From: Actinostola sp. cb2023
Lineage: Eukaryota > Cnidaria > Anthozoa > Actiniaria > Actinostolidae
Length of the DNA stretch: 64,000 nt
Assembly (NCBI GenBank): GCA_033675265.1
Contig: JAUJYZ010001004.1
Location: 1-64,000, forward strand
Reading direction: 5' to 3'
Under the pieces are notes generated by a model that was not told the DNA's origin, searched no databases, and saw only the letters and a program-made list of their open reading frames with translations. Positions within the stretch are counted from its first letter, which is position 1, and every line of letters starts with the position of its first letter. Made by a program: the position numbers and the translations under genes. Of the stretch, positions 22,001 to 31,193 are shown piece by piece.

Positions 22001-22381
22001 CAAAGCATTATGTGCTATGAGAAAGTAGAGAATTGGACAATACTTGCCCACTAACTTACTGTACAATTATTTGATTAAGAAACGTGGGCTCTTCAAACCT
22101 TGGAAATCCATTGAAAATGTATTGGAAATTAGTTAGGTTTTGGACATTTGCAAAGATTCAGTTCCAAGGTTTGAAGAGCACTACGTGCGTTTTTTTCCAG
22201 TGACAATACCTGTTCCTCCTTTGCTAAACCGGAATTCCTCACTCCATACTGGTAACAGAACACCAAAGGAATTTAAGGTCCCAAACATGATCATCAAGAC
22301 CACTGTACTGCTAAAACAGACGAACCACGCCCGGAGTCCGTCACGTGGATGGGGTGTATCACTGTGTTTACAGAGAACCAT
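16056..22381 (-). CDS. SLC16-like transporter gene, copy B, left arm
   Basis: Exons are 22210-22381 (in the palindrome loop), 20845-21438, 20262-20634 and 16056-16261. It has the same four-exon plan and phases as copy A, and its protein differs from A by scattered substitutions. It begins MVLCKHSDTPHPRDGLRAW. Exon 2 is 594 nt and its run of eight T in the last helix puts the 3' part out of frame. The right-arm copy has ten T and stays in frame, so the run length is uncertain. Intron 1 contains an inserted element and a long hairpin; intron 3 contains the Penelope-like pair. Copies A and B look like a tandem duplication, both transcribed the same way. Confidence 0.82.
16484..16532 (-). ncRNA. 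Hammerhead ribozyme motif, Penelope-like element end (variant stem I)
   Basis: On the minus strand it reads stem I TTAAATTA, core CTGATGA, stem II GGCAG-CAGCA-CTGCC, core GAAA, a self-complementary CATGTT in place of stem III, then TAAATTAA. Stem I has one mismatch. One extra base (T) lies between CTGATGA and stem II. Penelope-like elements are known to carry minimal hammerheads of this kind; activity here is inferred and may need a dimer because stem III is so short. Confidence 0.65.
16695..17744 (-). pseudogene. Penelope-like RT and endonuclease, minus-strand copy, broken
   Basis: Reading from the 5' side, residues such as FNGSFYDQIDGVAMGSPLAP (RT active-site region) are followed by a frameshift at EVIVLS caused by one extra A. 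About 20 codons around the junction with the next frame are missing or altered. The second frame (17360 down to 16695) covers the RT thumb region and the CAGCGACYVGETSRHL endonuclease segment. The fingers domain is absent (5' truncation). It cannot make a whole enzyme. The mirror is 26572-27744. Confidence 0.8.
17745..18816 (+). CDS. Penelope-like reverse transcriptase with GIY-YIG domain, 5'-truncated
   Basis: The open frame runs through 17812-18816 (334 codons from the first ATG) and continues upstream in frame to the truncation near 17745. It contains DGVAMGSPLAP, then YVDDTFCLF with the catalytic aspartates, an RT thumb-like region, a Cys-rich linker (CAGCGACYVGETSRHLTTR) that is the GIY-YIG module typical of this class, and EH after it. 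The N-terminal RT domain is missing. The last codons (after EKPSL) come from the element inserted at 18799. It is unlikely to be active alone. The mirror is 25535-26539. Confidence 0.85.
18799..19787 (+). mobile_element. 989-bp element inserted in the Penelope-like copy
   Basis: The uninterrupted sequence CTCTTTAAATCAAC (rc of 16660 region) is split here, with TTTA on both sides (18795-18798 and 19788-19791). The 5' end is a hairpin between CTCGGGCCC and GGCCGCCCGAG. The 3' end is CGCTCATTGAGCGTCTTG. The ends are not inverted repeats of each other. A 152-bp relative with similar ends lies at 58672-58823 with a TAA duplication. No coding gene was found inside. Class is uncertain. The mirror is 24559-25552. 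Confidence 0.7.
18998..19213. mobile_element. 216-bp near-perfect palindromic MITE with TA flanks
   Basis: The ends are CAGTGCGAATC and GATTCGCACTG, directly flanked by TA (18996-18997 and 19214-19215). The two halves are almost fully self-complementary, with arms of about 100 bp around GACTACAAATCAGTC. The CAGT ends and TA target suggest a Tc1/mariner origin. It is nested in the 989-bp element, itself nested in a retroelement in an intron. The mirror is about 25137-25351. Confidence 0.82.
19909..19957 (+). ncRNA. Hammerhead ribozyme motif, Penelope-like element end (perfect stem I)
   Basis: Stem I TTAAATTA (19909-19916) pairs perfectly with TAATTTAA (19950-19957). Core CTGATGA is 19917-19923, stem II is GGCAG/CTGCC around loop CAGCA, and GAAA is 19940-19943. 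It is followed by CATGTT, in which A15.1-U16.1 and C15.2-G16.2 can pair only across a dimer. The predicted cut follows GUU. The unpaired T after CTGATGA departs from the textbook hammerhead. Confidence 0.72.
21454..21874 (-). mobile_element. Non-autonomous element of the CATTCTCGTACCCAGAG family in intron 1 of copy B
   Basis: About 390 bp from CATTCTCGTACCCAG (near 21490) through AAGTCGTCAGAGCGCATGCT and TCTTCGTGTAGC to GAGTACGATCGATTGTG match the element copies at 45026, 47097 and the noisy left end. The corresponding intron of copy A lacks it, so it inserted after the A/B split. The mirror is 22471-22890. Frames within it are element sequence, not host genes. Confidence 0.7.
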
Positions 22382-22470
22382 CTTAAAGAAAAAAGAAGGG
22401 AAGAGGGGCAGGAGTTAGTGATTGTATACTACATTCTGCCTTTCTTTTCTGTTTTTAAATGATATATATT
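21875..22470. other. Unique loop at the palindrome centre
   Basis: These 596 bp lie between the two arms and occur once. They hold a 61-bp-arm hairpin (21878-22032), a short hairpin of the GCTCTTCAAACC family (about 22079-22180), exon 1 of transporter copy B on the minus strand, and about 90 bp of its upstream sequence. Right of exon 1 the loop follows the upstream region of copy A as far as an ATATAT tract, then jumps to sequence belonging to intron 1. The junction near 22466-22471 therefore joins a promoter side to an intron in inverted orientation. Confidence 0.85.
21878..22032. repeat. Long hairpin beside the palindrome centre
   Basis: Arms 21878-21939 and 21972-22032 are reverse complements over about 61 bases. 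The one difference is six G against five C. A 32-base loop separates them. The hairpin lies at the left edge of the palindrome loop but is not at its axis, which is near 22173. Confidence 0.88.
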
Positions 22471-22890
22471 ACCATTATTATAGATCACAATCGATCGTAC
22501 TCGCCCTTTTATTCAAAGGAATGTTTTTATAACTAATTCAAGAGAAACCATATATATCGTCCAGCAATTATCGCAACAGAGCCACTAGAGAAGAACTGTC
22601 AGAACTGATGATGAACGTCGAAGGGCTTTTAAACTGCTACACGAAGATACATGTACAAACTTGTGTACTTGTTACATTGTTTGAATTCGAACCAACGTAA
22701 ACACTACGTAGCTAGCAGACTTTTCCACAGCCTCCGCTCGCACGCAGCGGTCTTTAGTATGAGCATGCGCTCTGACGACTTGGTCGTCATTTTGACGACC
22801 GCCGAGCAACAGGGTTTCCCAGAGCCCACGACAAATCTGGGTACGAGAATGTGTTGTATGGATTGCTGCCTGACTGCGTTGATTGATGGA
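22471..22890 (+). mobile_element. Mirror of the intron 1 element, right arm
   Basis: Reverse complement of 21454-21874, including GATCGTACTCGCCC, ACGAAGATACATG and AGCATGCGCTCTGACGACTT, ending in GGTACGAGAATG near 22853. It forms the innermost part of the right arm. Confidence 0.7.
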
Positions 22891-24389
22891 TTCATTCATA
22901 TTTCTAGCCTGGATTGGATCGATCTCATTTGGGTCAATTTTGCTGTTTGCGCCAATCGCAATACGAATAAACACACGGTTTGGTGAAAGAAATGTTGGAT
23001 TTTGCAGTGGTTTTGCTGTCGCAGCCTTAATAATAGCCAGTTCCTTTGTCAAACGAATACTGGTTCTTTACATCTCCTACGGACTGCTGTTTGGAGTGGG
23101 TGCAAGCTTCTTTTCGTATGCGTCCATTTCTGTGGTCAAAAGAAGTTTCAAAAAGAAACTCGGTTTGGCTCTCGGATGGGTTGGAGCTGGAGGAAGCATT
23201 GGAACATTAGCCATTGTACCGGCTTTCCAAGCTTTGATTGACTCTCTTGGTTGGAGGATTGGACTTCGTGTCATGGCGGGAACATGGGTACTGGCGGCTT
23301 TATTGTCTCTCTCCTACAATCCAAACATAGAAAAAGAGGAAGAGAATATAGAAGCATCTAGACATGAGAGTCAATCGAGAATCAAGAAAATGTGCTCACG
23401 GTATATTGAGTGTTCTTTATGGAGAAGTCCCAAGTATACAATCGGGATGATTGTTATTTCGACGGGTTTTTTTTTTGGTTATTGCGTAGCATTGTTACAT
23501 TTGGTAAGTATGGGTGAACCACTTTTCAATTTTTTTTTATTTTTTTTTTATTTTTTTATTTTATTTTTTTACTTTTCAATTCTTATATCGACTTAGTCCC
23601 TCTCGGTCCCACAACCACAGGCAACCCATTCACCTAACAAAAACCCTTTCCACAGACTTAATGTAAAGTGACACTATACGAGTAGTTTACACCGTTTTTA
23701 TTCACTTCCAGGTGTCATTCGCCAAGGATCGTAACATTCCCGTTTCAAAGGCTTCCCTTCTCTTCATTTTCATCGGTGTCTGCTCGTCTGTTTCCCGAAT
23801 AATGATCGGAAAAGTTATCGACAAGAAATGGCTGACCTCGATGCAAGGTGTCCAACTGTCAGTATTTATTATCGGGTCTTCGTTGATACCGTTTACTCAG
23901 GCCAAAGAGTATTATCACTTCGTTATATTTGCCATATACTATGGACTTGGTAATGGCGCCTTTATATCCACCCATAATTACTTTTTGCTCACGTGTTTTG
24001 GCGATTCAAGAAAAGATGCGTTGGGTTTTGGAATGGGTGGGATTGTGAGTTCGTTACCAGTCTTTATAGGTCCACCCATCGCTGGTAAGTCGAACAAGAT
24101 AGAGCCCAATATAGTACTTATTCCTCGCGCTCTACCGACAGGAAACCCATCAGAAAGTGCGCACAAATGGTTGGGCTGCCTGTGCCTGCCACCTGTTGAT
24201 CATGTGAGCCTGAATCGAGTACGGATTACAGTGAAGAATAGAGATGCTTGAGGTTCATGCTAGGAATATAGTACTACAGTCGAACCATAAGCTCATAGAA
24301 TTTAACTAATTTGATATTTTTTATATAATTTCCAAATGGTCTTGAGAGCAGAAGCTTCGTCAATAATTTGATAAAGATTACGACAATTT

Positions 24390-24438
24390 TTAAATTAAAC
24401 ATGTTTCGGCAGTGCTGCTGCCATCATCAGTAATTTAA
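24390..24438 (-). ncRNA. Hammerhead ribozyme motif, right arm (perfect stem I)
   Basis: Mirror of 19909-19957, with the same CTGATGA (24424-24430 on the minus strand), GGCAG/CTGCC stem II, GAAA, and fully paired TTAAATTA/TAATTTAA stem I. Confidence 0.7.
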
Positions 24439-24558
24439 TGAGTGATCTATACAGTGTATGAGCTTATATATAGTATATCAGTATGAAGAACAAAAGAACA
24501 TTGAAGTGTGTGATTAGAGTGAAAGTTTTAAATTGACATGAGAGACTTGTTGATTTAA

Positions 24559-25552
24559 CAAGACGCTCAATGAGCGTACACTCGGGCTTATGACAAGGAC
24601 AATGTCAGTTGCGTGAGGAGAGACCTGACAATGACTGACAGTTGCGTGACGAGGGAGACTGTATATACATGTATGTGTCGAGTTCATTTGATTTGCCTTT
24701 GACTTTGAGTTCATTTGATTACCTTTTGACTTTGAGTTCAATTGATTTGATTTTGATGAGTTCGTGTAAAGGCCCCCTCTCTAGCTTCAGATCCCGAAAC
24801 GTCGAGTTTGGAATCGAGTTCGAGTTCGGGTTCGAGTTACGGTTCGAACGTCGAATAAAACAAGGACATCTTCTTCAATACAATATCATTTCTCTGACGT
24901 CATGACAATCAGTGACAGTTGAGTGACGAGAGGGAGACTATGAGTCGGATGAGTACGAACATGATACGTCTTGAGGTTGCATAGGTCAGATGGTTCCGAT
25001 AACGCCCTCGCGTTACGACAGTCAGGCAGCAAGCAAAGCGATATTAGCTATCTAAACAAAATCTACTGAAAAAATCAAACCCTTGCTCTCTAGCTTCAGA
25101 GACATAATACGAAGCTGCTCAGTAACGGATTATTACAGTGCGAATCGAAAAACCATGGGCACCCAGAAATATTTCAGAAATCGTTTATGCGTTCGTTAAA
25201 CAATCAGAAACAACTCTCTAACTGCAAGAAGTTCGACTGATTTGTAGTCAGACAAACTTCTTGCAGTTAGAGATTCGTTTCTGATTGTTCAACGAACGAT
25301 AAACGATTTCTGAACTATTTCTGGGTGCCCACGGTTTTTTGATTCGCACTGTAACGACATGTTGCTTTCAAAACTAAGATTCATAATCTACTTTAGTCCT
25401 GTGTGTGTGGTTTGTTCTTATCTGCTGAGTAATCTTGAAACTCGATACGATTAAATACGTCGCATACTTTCGTCATTCTTGAGCCGAAGAAAAACTACTA
25501 CTACCGAAAAAACGCATTTTCTAACTCGGGCGGCCTACGGCCTGGGCCCGAG
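24559..25552 (-). mobile_element. Nested 989-bp-class element, right arm, with MITE inside
   Basis: Reverse complement of 18799-19787. It begins CAAGACGCTCAATGAGCG and ends with the GGGCGGCC/GGCCTGGGCCC hairpin. The palindromic TA-flanked MITE is at about 25137-25351. Confidence 0.7.
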
Positions 25553-26601
25553 TAAAGAGGGCTTTTCCCAAAGGATGTGAATGGCTTCCTTAATTTTCAA
25601 TTGGAAGCCAGTTCTAGCCTGATCAAGTATCTTAAATGATTCACTGGAGCATAGGGCTCGGCATTCCGACGAGCTCTCTAGATGTTTGAAAATGTGAGAG
25701 GCCTTATCCGTAGTAAGATGTTCATGCATGCGCGTAGTAAGGTGTCGAGAGGTTTCACCGACATAGCAGGCACCACAGCCTGCACAAGAAAATTTGTAAA
25801 CTACGCTCGAGCGGAACCCACTAGGGATAGGATCTTTCGCACTGAACAAAGAACCTATTTTAAACGCGGAAAACACTACCTTGATATCAATATTATCGCA
25901 GTACCGCTTAAGAAGAATGCGAATGCGTTTCTGAGTGATTTGAGAAAATTTTCCTATATAAGGGAGTTTAAAATAAAAAGTATTTGTACAGTTATTCTCA
26001 TTATTAGGAGGACTGCTGGTGGATAAAGATTTAGTAATGCTGTTATTAACAACTTTATCGATAAGATGGCCAGGGAAGGAGTTTTTCTTGAGAATATGTA
26101 TTAATTTACTAATGTCCTCATGAAAACCATTCCACGTGTTGGTAATTTTGCTAATACGGTCAACTAACGTCCTAACAAGACCTAACTTGTACGAATAGGA
26201 AGTAAAGCTAAAAAAATTTGTGAGAAGGCCAGTAAATGTAGACTTACGAAAAACCTTAGTGACTACAGAGTAATCCTTGTTGTCTATAAAGACATCCAAA
26301 AAAGCTAATTTGTGCTCGGATTCTTTCTCCATAGTGAACCGTATGTTCTTATGCTGAGAGTTAAGATAGTGAAAAAACAGCTCAGCCTCACTTACAGAAT
26401 AAAACAAACAAAATGTGTCATCAACATACCGCCGATAAAACAATACCTCCGAAGAAACAAAGTTTTCCAACCATACCTTTTCATGGTGTCCCATGAAAAG
26501 ATTGGCAAGCACGGGGGCGAGAGGGGACCCCATCGCCACTCCATCAATCTGATCATAAAATGAGCCGTTGAATGAAAATGAGTCTGAGCTGTTGCTATGG
26601 A
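25535..26601 (-). CDS. Penelope-like RT with GIY-YIG domain, right arm copy
   Basis: The frame 25535-26539 is identical in translation to 17812-18816: RT motif MGSPLAP, YVDD, thumb, and GIY-YIG-type CYVGETSRHL. It is 5'-truncated near 26601 and its tail comes from the inserted element. It is duplicated only through the palindrome. Confidence 0.83.
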
Positions 26602-27744
26602 GAAAGTATCAATTTAGCTGTCAAATACATCACTGAAAATACGAGCATTAGTTTAACATCTAAGGAGCTACAGGATCTTTTCTCCATAGCAACAGCTCAG
26701 ACTCATTTTTCATTCAACGGCTCATTTTATGATCAGATTGATGGAGTGGCGATGGGGTCCCCCCTCGCCCCCGTGCTTGCCAATCTTTTCATGGGACACC
26801 ATGAAAAGTTATGGTTGGAAAACTTTGTTTCTTCGGAGGTAATTGTTTTATCGGCGGTATGTTGATGACACATTTTGTTTGTTTCATTCGGTAAGTGAGG
26901 CTGAGCTGTTTTTTTCACTATCTTAACTCTCAGCATAAGAACATACGGTTCACTATGGAGAAAGAATCCGAGCACAAATTAGCTTTTTTGGATGTCTTTC
27001 ACTAAGGTTTTTCGTAAGTCTACATTTACTGGCCTTCTCACAAATTTTTTTAGCTTTACTTCCTATTCGTACAAGTTAGGTCTTGTTAGGACGTTAGTTG
27101 ACCGTATTAGCAAAATTACCAACACGTGGAATGGTTTTCATGAGGACATTAGTAAATTAATACATATTCTCAAGAAAAATTCCTTCCCTGGCCATCTTAT
27201 CGATAAAGTCGTTAATAACAGCATTACTAAATCTTTATCCACCAGCAGTCCTCCTAATAATGAGAATAACTGTACAAATACTTTTTATTTTAAACTCCCT
27301 TATAATATAGGAAAATTTTCTCAAATCACTCAGAAACGCATTCGCATTCTTCTTAAGCGGTGCTGCGATAATATTGATATCAAGGTAGTGTTTTCCGCGT
27401 TTAAAATAGGTTCTTTGTTCAGTGCGAAAGATCCTATCCCTAGTGGGTTCCGCTCGAGCGTAGTTCACAATTTTCTTGTGCAGGCTGTGGTGCCTGCTAT
27501 GTCGGTGAAACCTCTCGACACCTTACTACGCGCGCGCATGCATGAACATCTTACTACGGATAAGGCCTCTCACATTTTCAAACAGTCGGAATGCCGAGCC
27601 CTATGCTCCAGTGAATCATTTAAGATACTTGATCAGGCTAGAACTGGCTTCCAATTGAAAATTAAGGAAGCCATTCACATCCTTTGGGAAAAGCCCTCTT
27701 TAAATCAACAAGTCTCTCATGTCAATTTAAAACTTTCACTCTAA
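26572..27744 (+). pseudogene. Penelope-like RT, second right-arm copy, frameshifted
   Basis: The frame 26572-26865 covers the RT active-site region to a frameshift at EVIVLS. The frame 26992-27744 resumes after KVFRKS and runs past the endonuclease. Near 27470 one missing base turns the CAGCGACYVGE segment into another frame, after which the frame recovers at RMHEHL. This copy keeps the natural C-terminus (SLNQQVSHVNLKLSL), which is replaced in the other copy. Confidence 0.78.
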
Positions 27745-27819
27745 TCACACACTTCAATGTTCTTTTGTTCTTCATACTGATATACTATATATAAGCTCAT
27801 ACACTGTATAGATCACTCA

Positions 27820-27868
27820 TTAAATTACTGATGATGGCAGCAGCACTGCCGAAACATGTTTAAATTAA
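27820..27868 (+). ncRNA. Hammerhead ribozyme motif, right arm (variant stem I)
   Basis: Mirror of 16484-16532: TTAAATTA, CTGATGA at 27828-27834, GGCAG/CTGCC, GAAA at 27851-27854, CATGTT, then TAAATTAA with one mismatch to stem I. Confidence 0.63.
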
Positions 27869-28402
27869 AAATTGTCGTAATCTTTACCCGTCAAATTATT
27901 GACGAAGCTTCTGCTCTCAAGACCATTTGGAATTTTTATATAATTGATTTAAGTGATTTGATATTTTTATATAATCGATTTAAGTGATTTGATATTTTTT
28001 ATATAATTGATTTAAGTGATTTGATATTTTTTATATATCAGTGATTTGATATTTTTTATATATATTTTTTATTTTTAAGTGATTTGATATTTTTCCTTTG
28101 TTAGGATTTATAGCAGATGAATTCAACTCGTACGTACCAGCTTTTTACATCATTGGTGGCATTGTGGTTGTCGCCAGTGCTTTACCGTTTTGTCTTCTGT
28201 TTGGACACAAGGAAAGACAAACTACGAGAGACATGGAGATTCAATTAGGTCTCATTGGTGCAAGACTTGCTAACACAGACTCGTCTTTACTGACTATAAA
28301 TATCACATAGAATAAGACTTTGAGATAAATTTATATAAAGAATTCACACGACTCCACAAGCTGTAAAAGTGATTAAAATATTATAAAGAATCTAAAGAAC
28401 AT

Positions 28403-28962
28403 TAGTATAAACAAACTAGTAGTCTATCACATGAATCACCATGGTAACCATTGGCCGTGAAAGCGATGAAGCAAGATGGCGGACAAATCCGATAGTTGTT
28501 TTCTCGCTAAAAAGAACTAAAATAGACCGAGAAACAAATCTCAAGAACAAGATATGGAATTAGCACATAAATATAGACATCTCATTGACAATTCAAGCAA
28601 GTTTTCTTTGGATGACACTGCAGAAACTGAGCGAGATACGATCGTCAAAGTTCAGGAAGATTGTTCATTTTTCAACTTTAGCGAAGACAAAGTGAAAGGG
28701 AGTACTGATAGTGATAAAGGTAATAAACGAAGGCTACACCACTCTTGACTCGTGTTTTGTTCATTTGTTATTTGATTTATGAAAGTTTTTCAACAAAAGA
28801 ACCAACTTTTCTGGTTTAGTTTTCCATTTATTGATGGCCTAAACAGCTCGATTAGTTCAGCCAAATGTGTACTTATGACTAGCATAAAATTCTTATTCTT
28901 CTTGCCTATGCAAATTAAACAAGAAATATTGGTATAAAATTAAGTATGCTAGTTTGTTTATA
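28403..28962. mobile_element. TIR element with captured exon, right arm
   Basis: Mirror of 15407-15963, with TAGTATAAACAAACTAG near 28405 and CTAGTTTGTTTATACTA ending near 28967. Beyond it the right arm reads CGCTTAACTAAAATATACTG, whereas the left arm has CGCTGTCTAATTGTTAAAT. This is a real sequence difference between the arms. Confidence 0.6.
28476..28719 (+). pseudogene. Captured exon in the TIR element, one in-frame stop
   Basis: ATG at 28476 sits in GCAAGATGGCGG. The single frame runs to 28719 at a GT donor (AAAG/GTAATAA), broken only by TAA at 28518-28520. After the stop the peptide continues with NRPRNKSQEQDMELAHKYRH and an acidic, Ser/Asp-rich tail. The length is 244 nt, ending in phase 1. 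It looks like a first coding exon picked up from a host gene. The protein family is not recognised. Confidence 0.5.
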
Positions 28963-28967
28963 CTAAA

Positions 28968-30103
28968 ACAATTAGACAACTCGCCCTCGTTGTCTATGAG
29001 CTAAGATAGTCAACTGCTCATAGCTCGGACTCGCTTAACTAAAATATACTGTTCCATGACGTCACTTCAAGAGCGAGCCACTTATACTAAGATTGGGCTT
29101 CCTGTGGAATTCGCCACAGGTAGCCCAACAAACATTAGTTACGTAAATGGTGTACTACGTTTTGTCTACTGAATGCCTGATTCAAACTGCCATAAAGTGC
29201 AACATTTAATCGATTATTCAACCAATATGAGATTATAGCAAAGGTAAGAACACATCTGCTAATAACCATCGTAGTTTTGGAGGTGATTTTGGAGATTTTA
29301 AGTTTGTCATTCACGGTGTCGAAGGTCATGCAGTCACACTCACAGTCAGTCATCATCAGTCACAATTTTTAGCTTATATTCTTTGGACGTTCTGACAGTA
29401 TTTGTATGTGGTTCTACTGATTGGTATCAGGTTAACGTCAATAATGTGAAGTAATAACAGTGTTGTTTGCAGTGTCTTCCATCTGGCAAAGTTTCAGCGC
29501 GATCCGTGAGGCTTTCCAAATTTTGCTCCCCACTCCAACGGTAAACAACACTTTGATTTGTAGAGGTAATCACGGGGGTGTTGAACAAAACACTTTTTTC
29601 GGAAACTAATCATTGTGATTTTATTGAATAATGTCTTTTTCAGTCAATCAAAGTGAGCTCGTCTTTATAGCACCCAGATAGCGATATAGTTCTCTAGCCT
29701 AGCTACATTATTTTGTACTCATGTCTAGCTTACTCTAAAGTGCATAAATTATGCCAAACAATAGGTGGACATTAAGGCAGGGGGTTGGGGGGGGGGGGGG
29801 GGGGGGGGGGGGGTCTGACCTAGATGGACGTTAAGGAGGGCATATAGAATATGTCAACTTCCCCTTATTATACAAAAATGGCCTACTAAATTCTAATAGC
29901 CGGGCTCCTGAACTTCACTCATATCAATAATATTTAAATTGTAATGGTAGTAGTTATTAATAATTGTATAAACCACTCATGTATAAACATAATTCTTGTT
30001 TCGAAAGATAGTATGTGTGTGTACCTATGTACACCTATTTCAAAAATGTTGTCGAGGACATCAGCCCATAGGCAATATTAATAGGTTATAGGTCATTCCA
30101 AGA
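28968..30103. other. Intergenic, mirror of 14263-15400
   Basis: Foldback remnants near 28970-29130 and a G homopolymer of about 25 bases at about 29789-29813. The open stretch at 29135-29356 (minus) has no recognisable coding features. No gene is called. Confidence 0.45.
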
Positions 30104-30272
30104 CCGAACTGCATGATGGTGAAACTGTTACAAGCTTTAGATATATCGAGAAAGACGACATCAGTTGTATGACCTCGATTTCTAGCCAAGGACCATGCAG
30201 TCATTGAATACCGCAAGGAGTTGCGATTGGCAGGACTTGCCTTTAATAAAACCAAATTGATCAGGAGAGAAG
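30104..30272 (-). pseudogene. LINE reverse-transcriptase fragment, right arm
   Basis: Mirror of 14094-14262, with the same broken SPDQFGFIKG and VFLDISK blocks. Confidence 0.72.
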
Positions 30273-30274
30273 AT

Positions 30275-30963
30275 AGAGTTGGATGTCCAGAATATATACA
30301 ATTTATGTATTTTATTATATTTATTTGTTTATCTTTTTGTTGGGAGATATCCTCGATAGGGTTAACCTCTGGTGTCTCCTTTCATTGTATTGATGTATTC
30401 ATATTAAGGAATAAAGTATTATCATTATTATGGTAATTGAATGACATGTATGCTAGAAGTATTTCATAAAATTCGATTCATATACAATATACATCCATTC
30501 ATACCTTTTTAGCTATTCAAGCTGTTACCACAATGCAGTTTGATCTTGGAACGACATATAACCTAGCTATTGATTGATTGTGGACCGATGTCCTTGACAA
30601 CATTTATTGAAATACATGTATATATATATACCGATCTATATTTGTATGTACAGCAATTTGCAAAAATTCTGTAAAAATCAAATAAATAAATATATCAATA
30701 TATCGGGTGCATTGTGGGTAATTTTCATCATAAAATTGATGAATAAGCCCTCTAAAGTTCAGTTTTTTCAAAACATTTTCATATACATACTACAAAGATT
30801 AATTGGGTTTAGATTCAGGCTTAATAATAGCTAAAATCAAAGAATTAGGATTATGCAAATTACTATATATCGATACAGTTGTATATTTGGATTTTACAGA
30901 ATTTTTGCAAATCGCTGTATTTGATATTTAGATTTTTAAATGTAATTAGATACTGATAGTATA

Positions 30964-31000
<37 letters not shown>

Positions 31001-31193
31001 TTAATAAAACTTATCCAGGTCCCTTGTACATGTAGTCTGTTAAACATGATGATTTTCTCTAATACAATCCATTTGTAACGTAGATATGATGTAAAAAATT
31101 AAATATATATATATCATTTAAAAACAGAAAAGAAAGGCAGAATGTAGTATACAATCACTAACTCCCGCCCCTTTCCCTTCTTTTTTCTTTAAG
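30275..31193. other. Upstream region of copy A, right arm
   Basis: AT-rich sequence with an (ATT)n tract at about 30965-31000, longer than its left-arm mirror, and TA runs near 30620 and 31108. A pyrimidine-rich stretch (TTCCCTTCTTTTTTCTTT) directly precedes the ATG at 31194. No gene is seen. Confidence 0.45.

Larger units (their letters stand above)
24329..27932. mobile_element. Head-to-head Penelope-like pair, right arm
   Basis: Mirror of 16423-20018, starting TTTCCAAATGG at 24329 and ending CCATTTGGAA near 27932. It contains the minus-strand copy (25535-26601, with the 989-bp element in its 3' part) and the plus-strand broken copy (26602-27932). It differs from the left arm by scattered indels, for example CGCGCGCATG in place of CGCATG near 27533 and a one-base loss before the YVGE segment. 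Confidence 0.88.
22908..28310 (+). pseudogene. SLC16-like transporter, copy B, right arm, lacking exon 1
   Basis: Exons 2-4 are at 22908-23503, 23712-24084 and 28105-28310, with intact splice sites and phases. Exon 2 is 596 nt: ten T encode three phenylalanines, where copy A has two. No exon 1 exists on this strand, because the only exon 1 of copy B lies in the loop facing the other way. If the palindrome is real, this copy has no start codon or promoter and is dead. If the palindrome is an artefact, it is the same gene as 16056-22381 in better-quality sequence. Confidence 0.8.

Noticed and set aside
22466..22472. Simple SMRTbell missed-adapter read-through as the cause of the palindrome
   Set aside because: That artefact gives symmetric arms with almost no loop; here there is a 596-bp unique loop and non-homopolymer differences between the arms. 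Other assembly artefacts remain possible.
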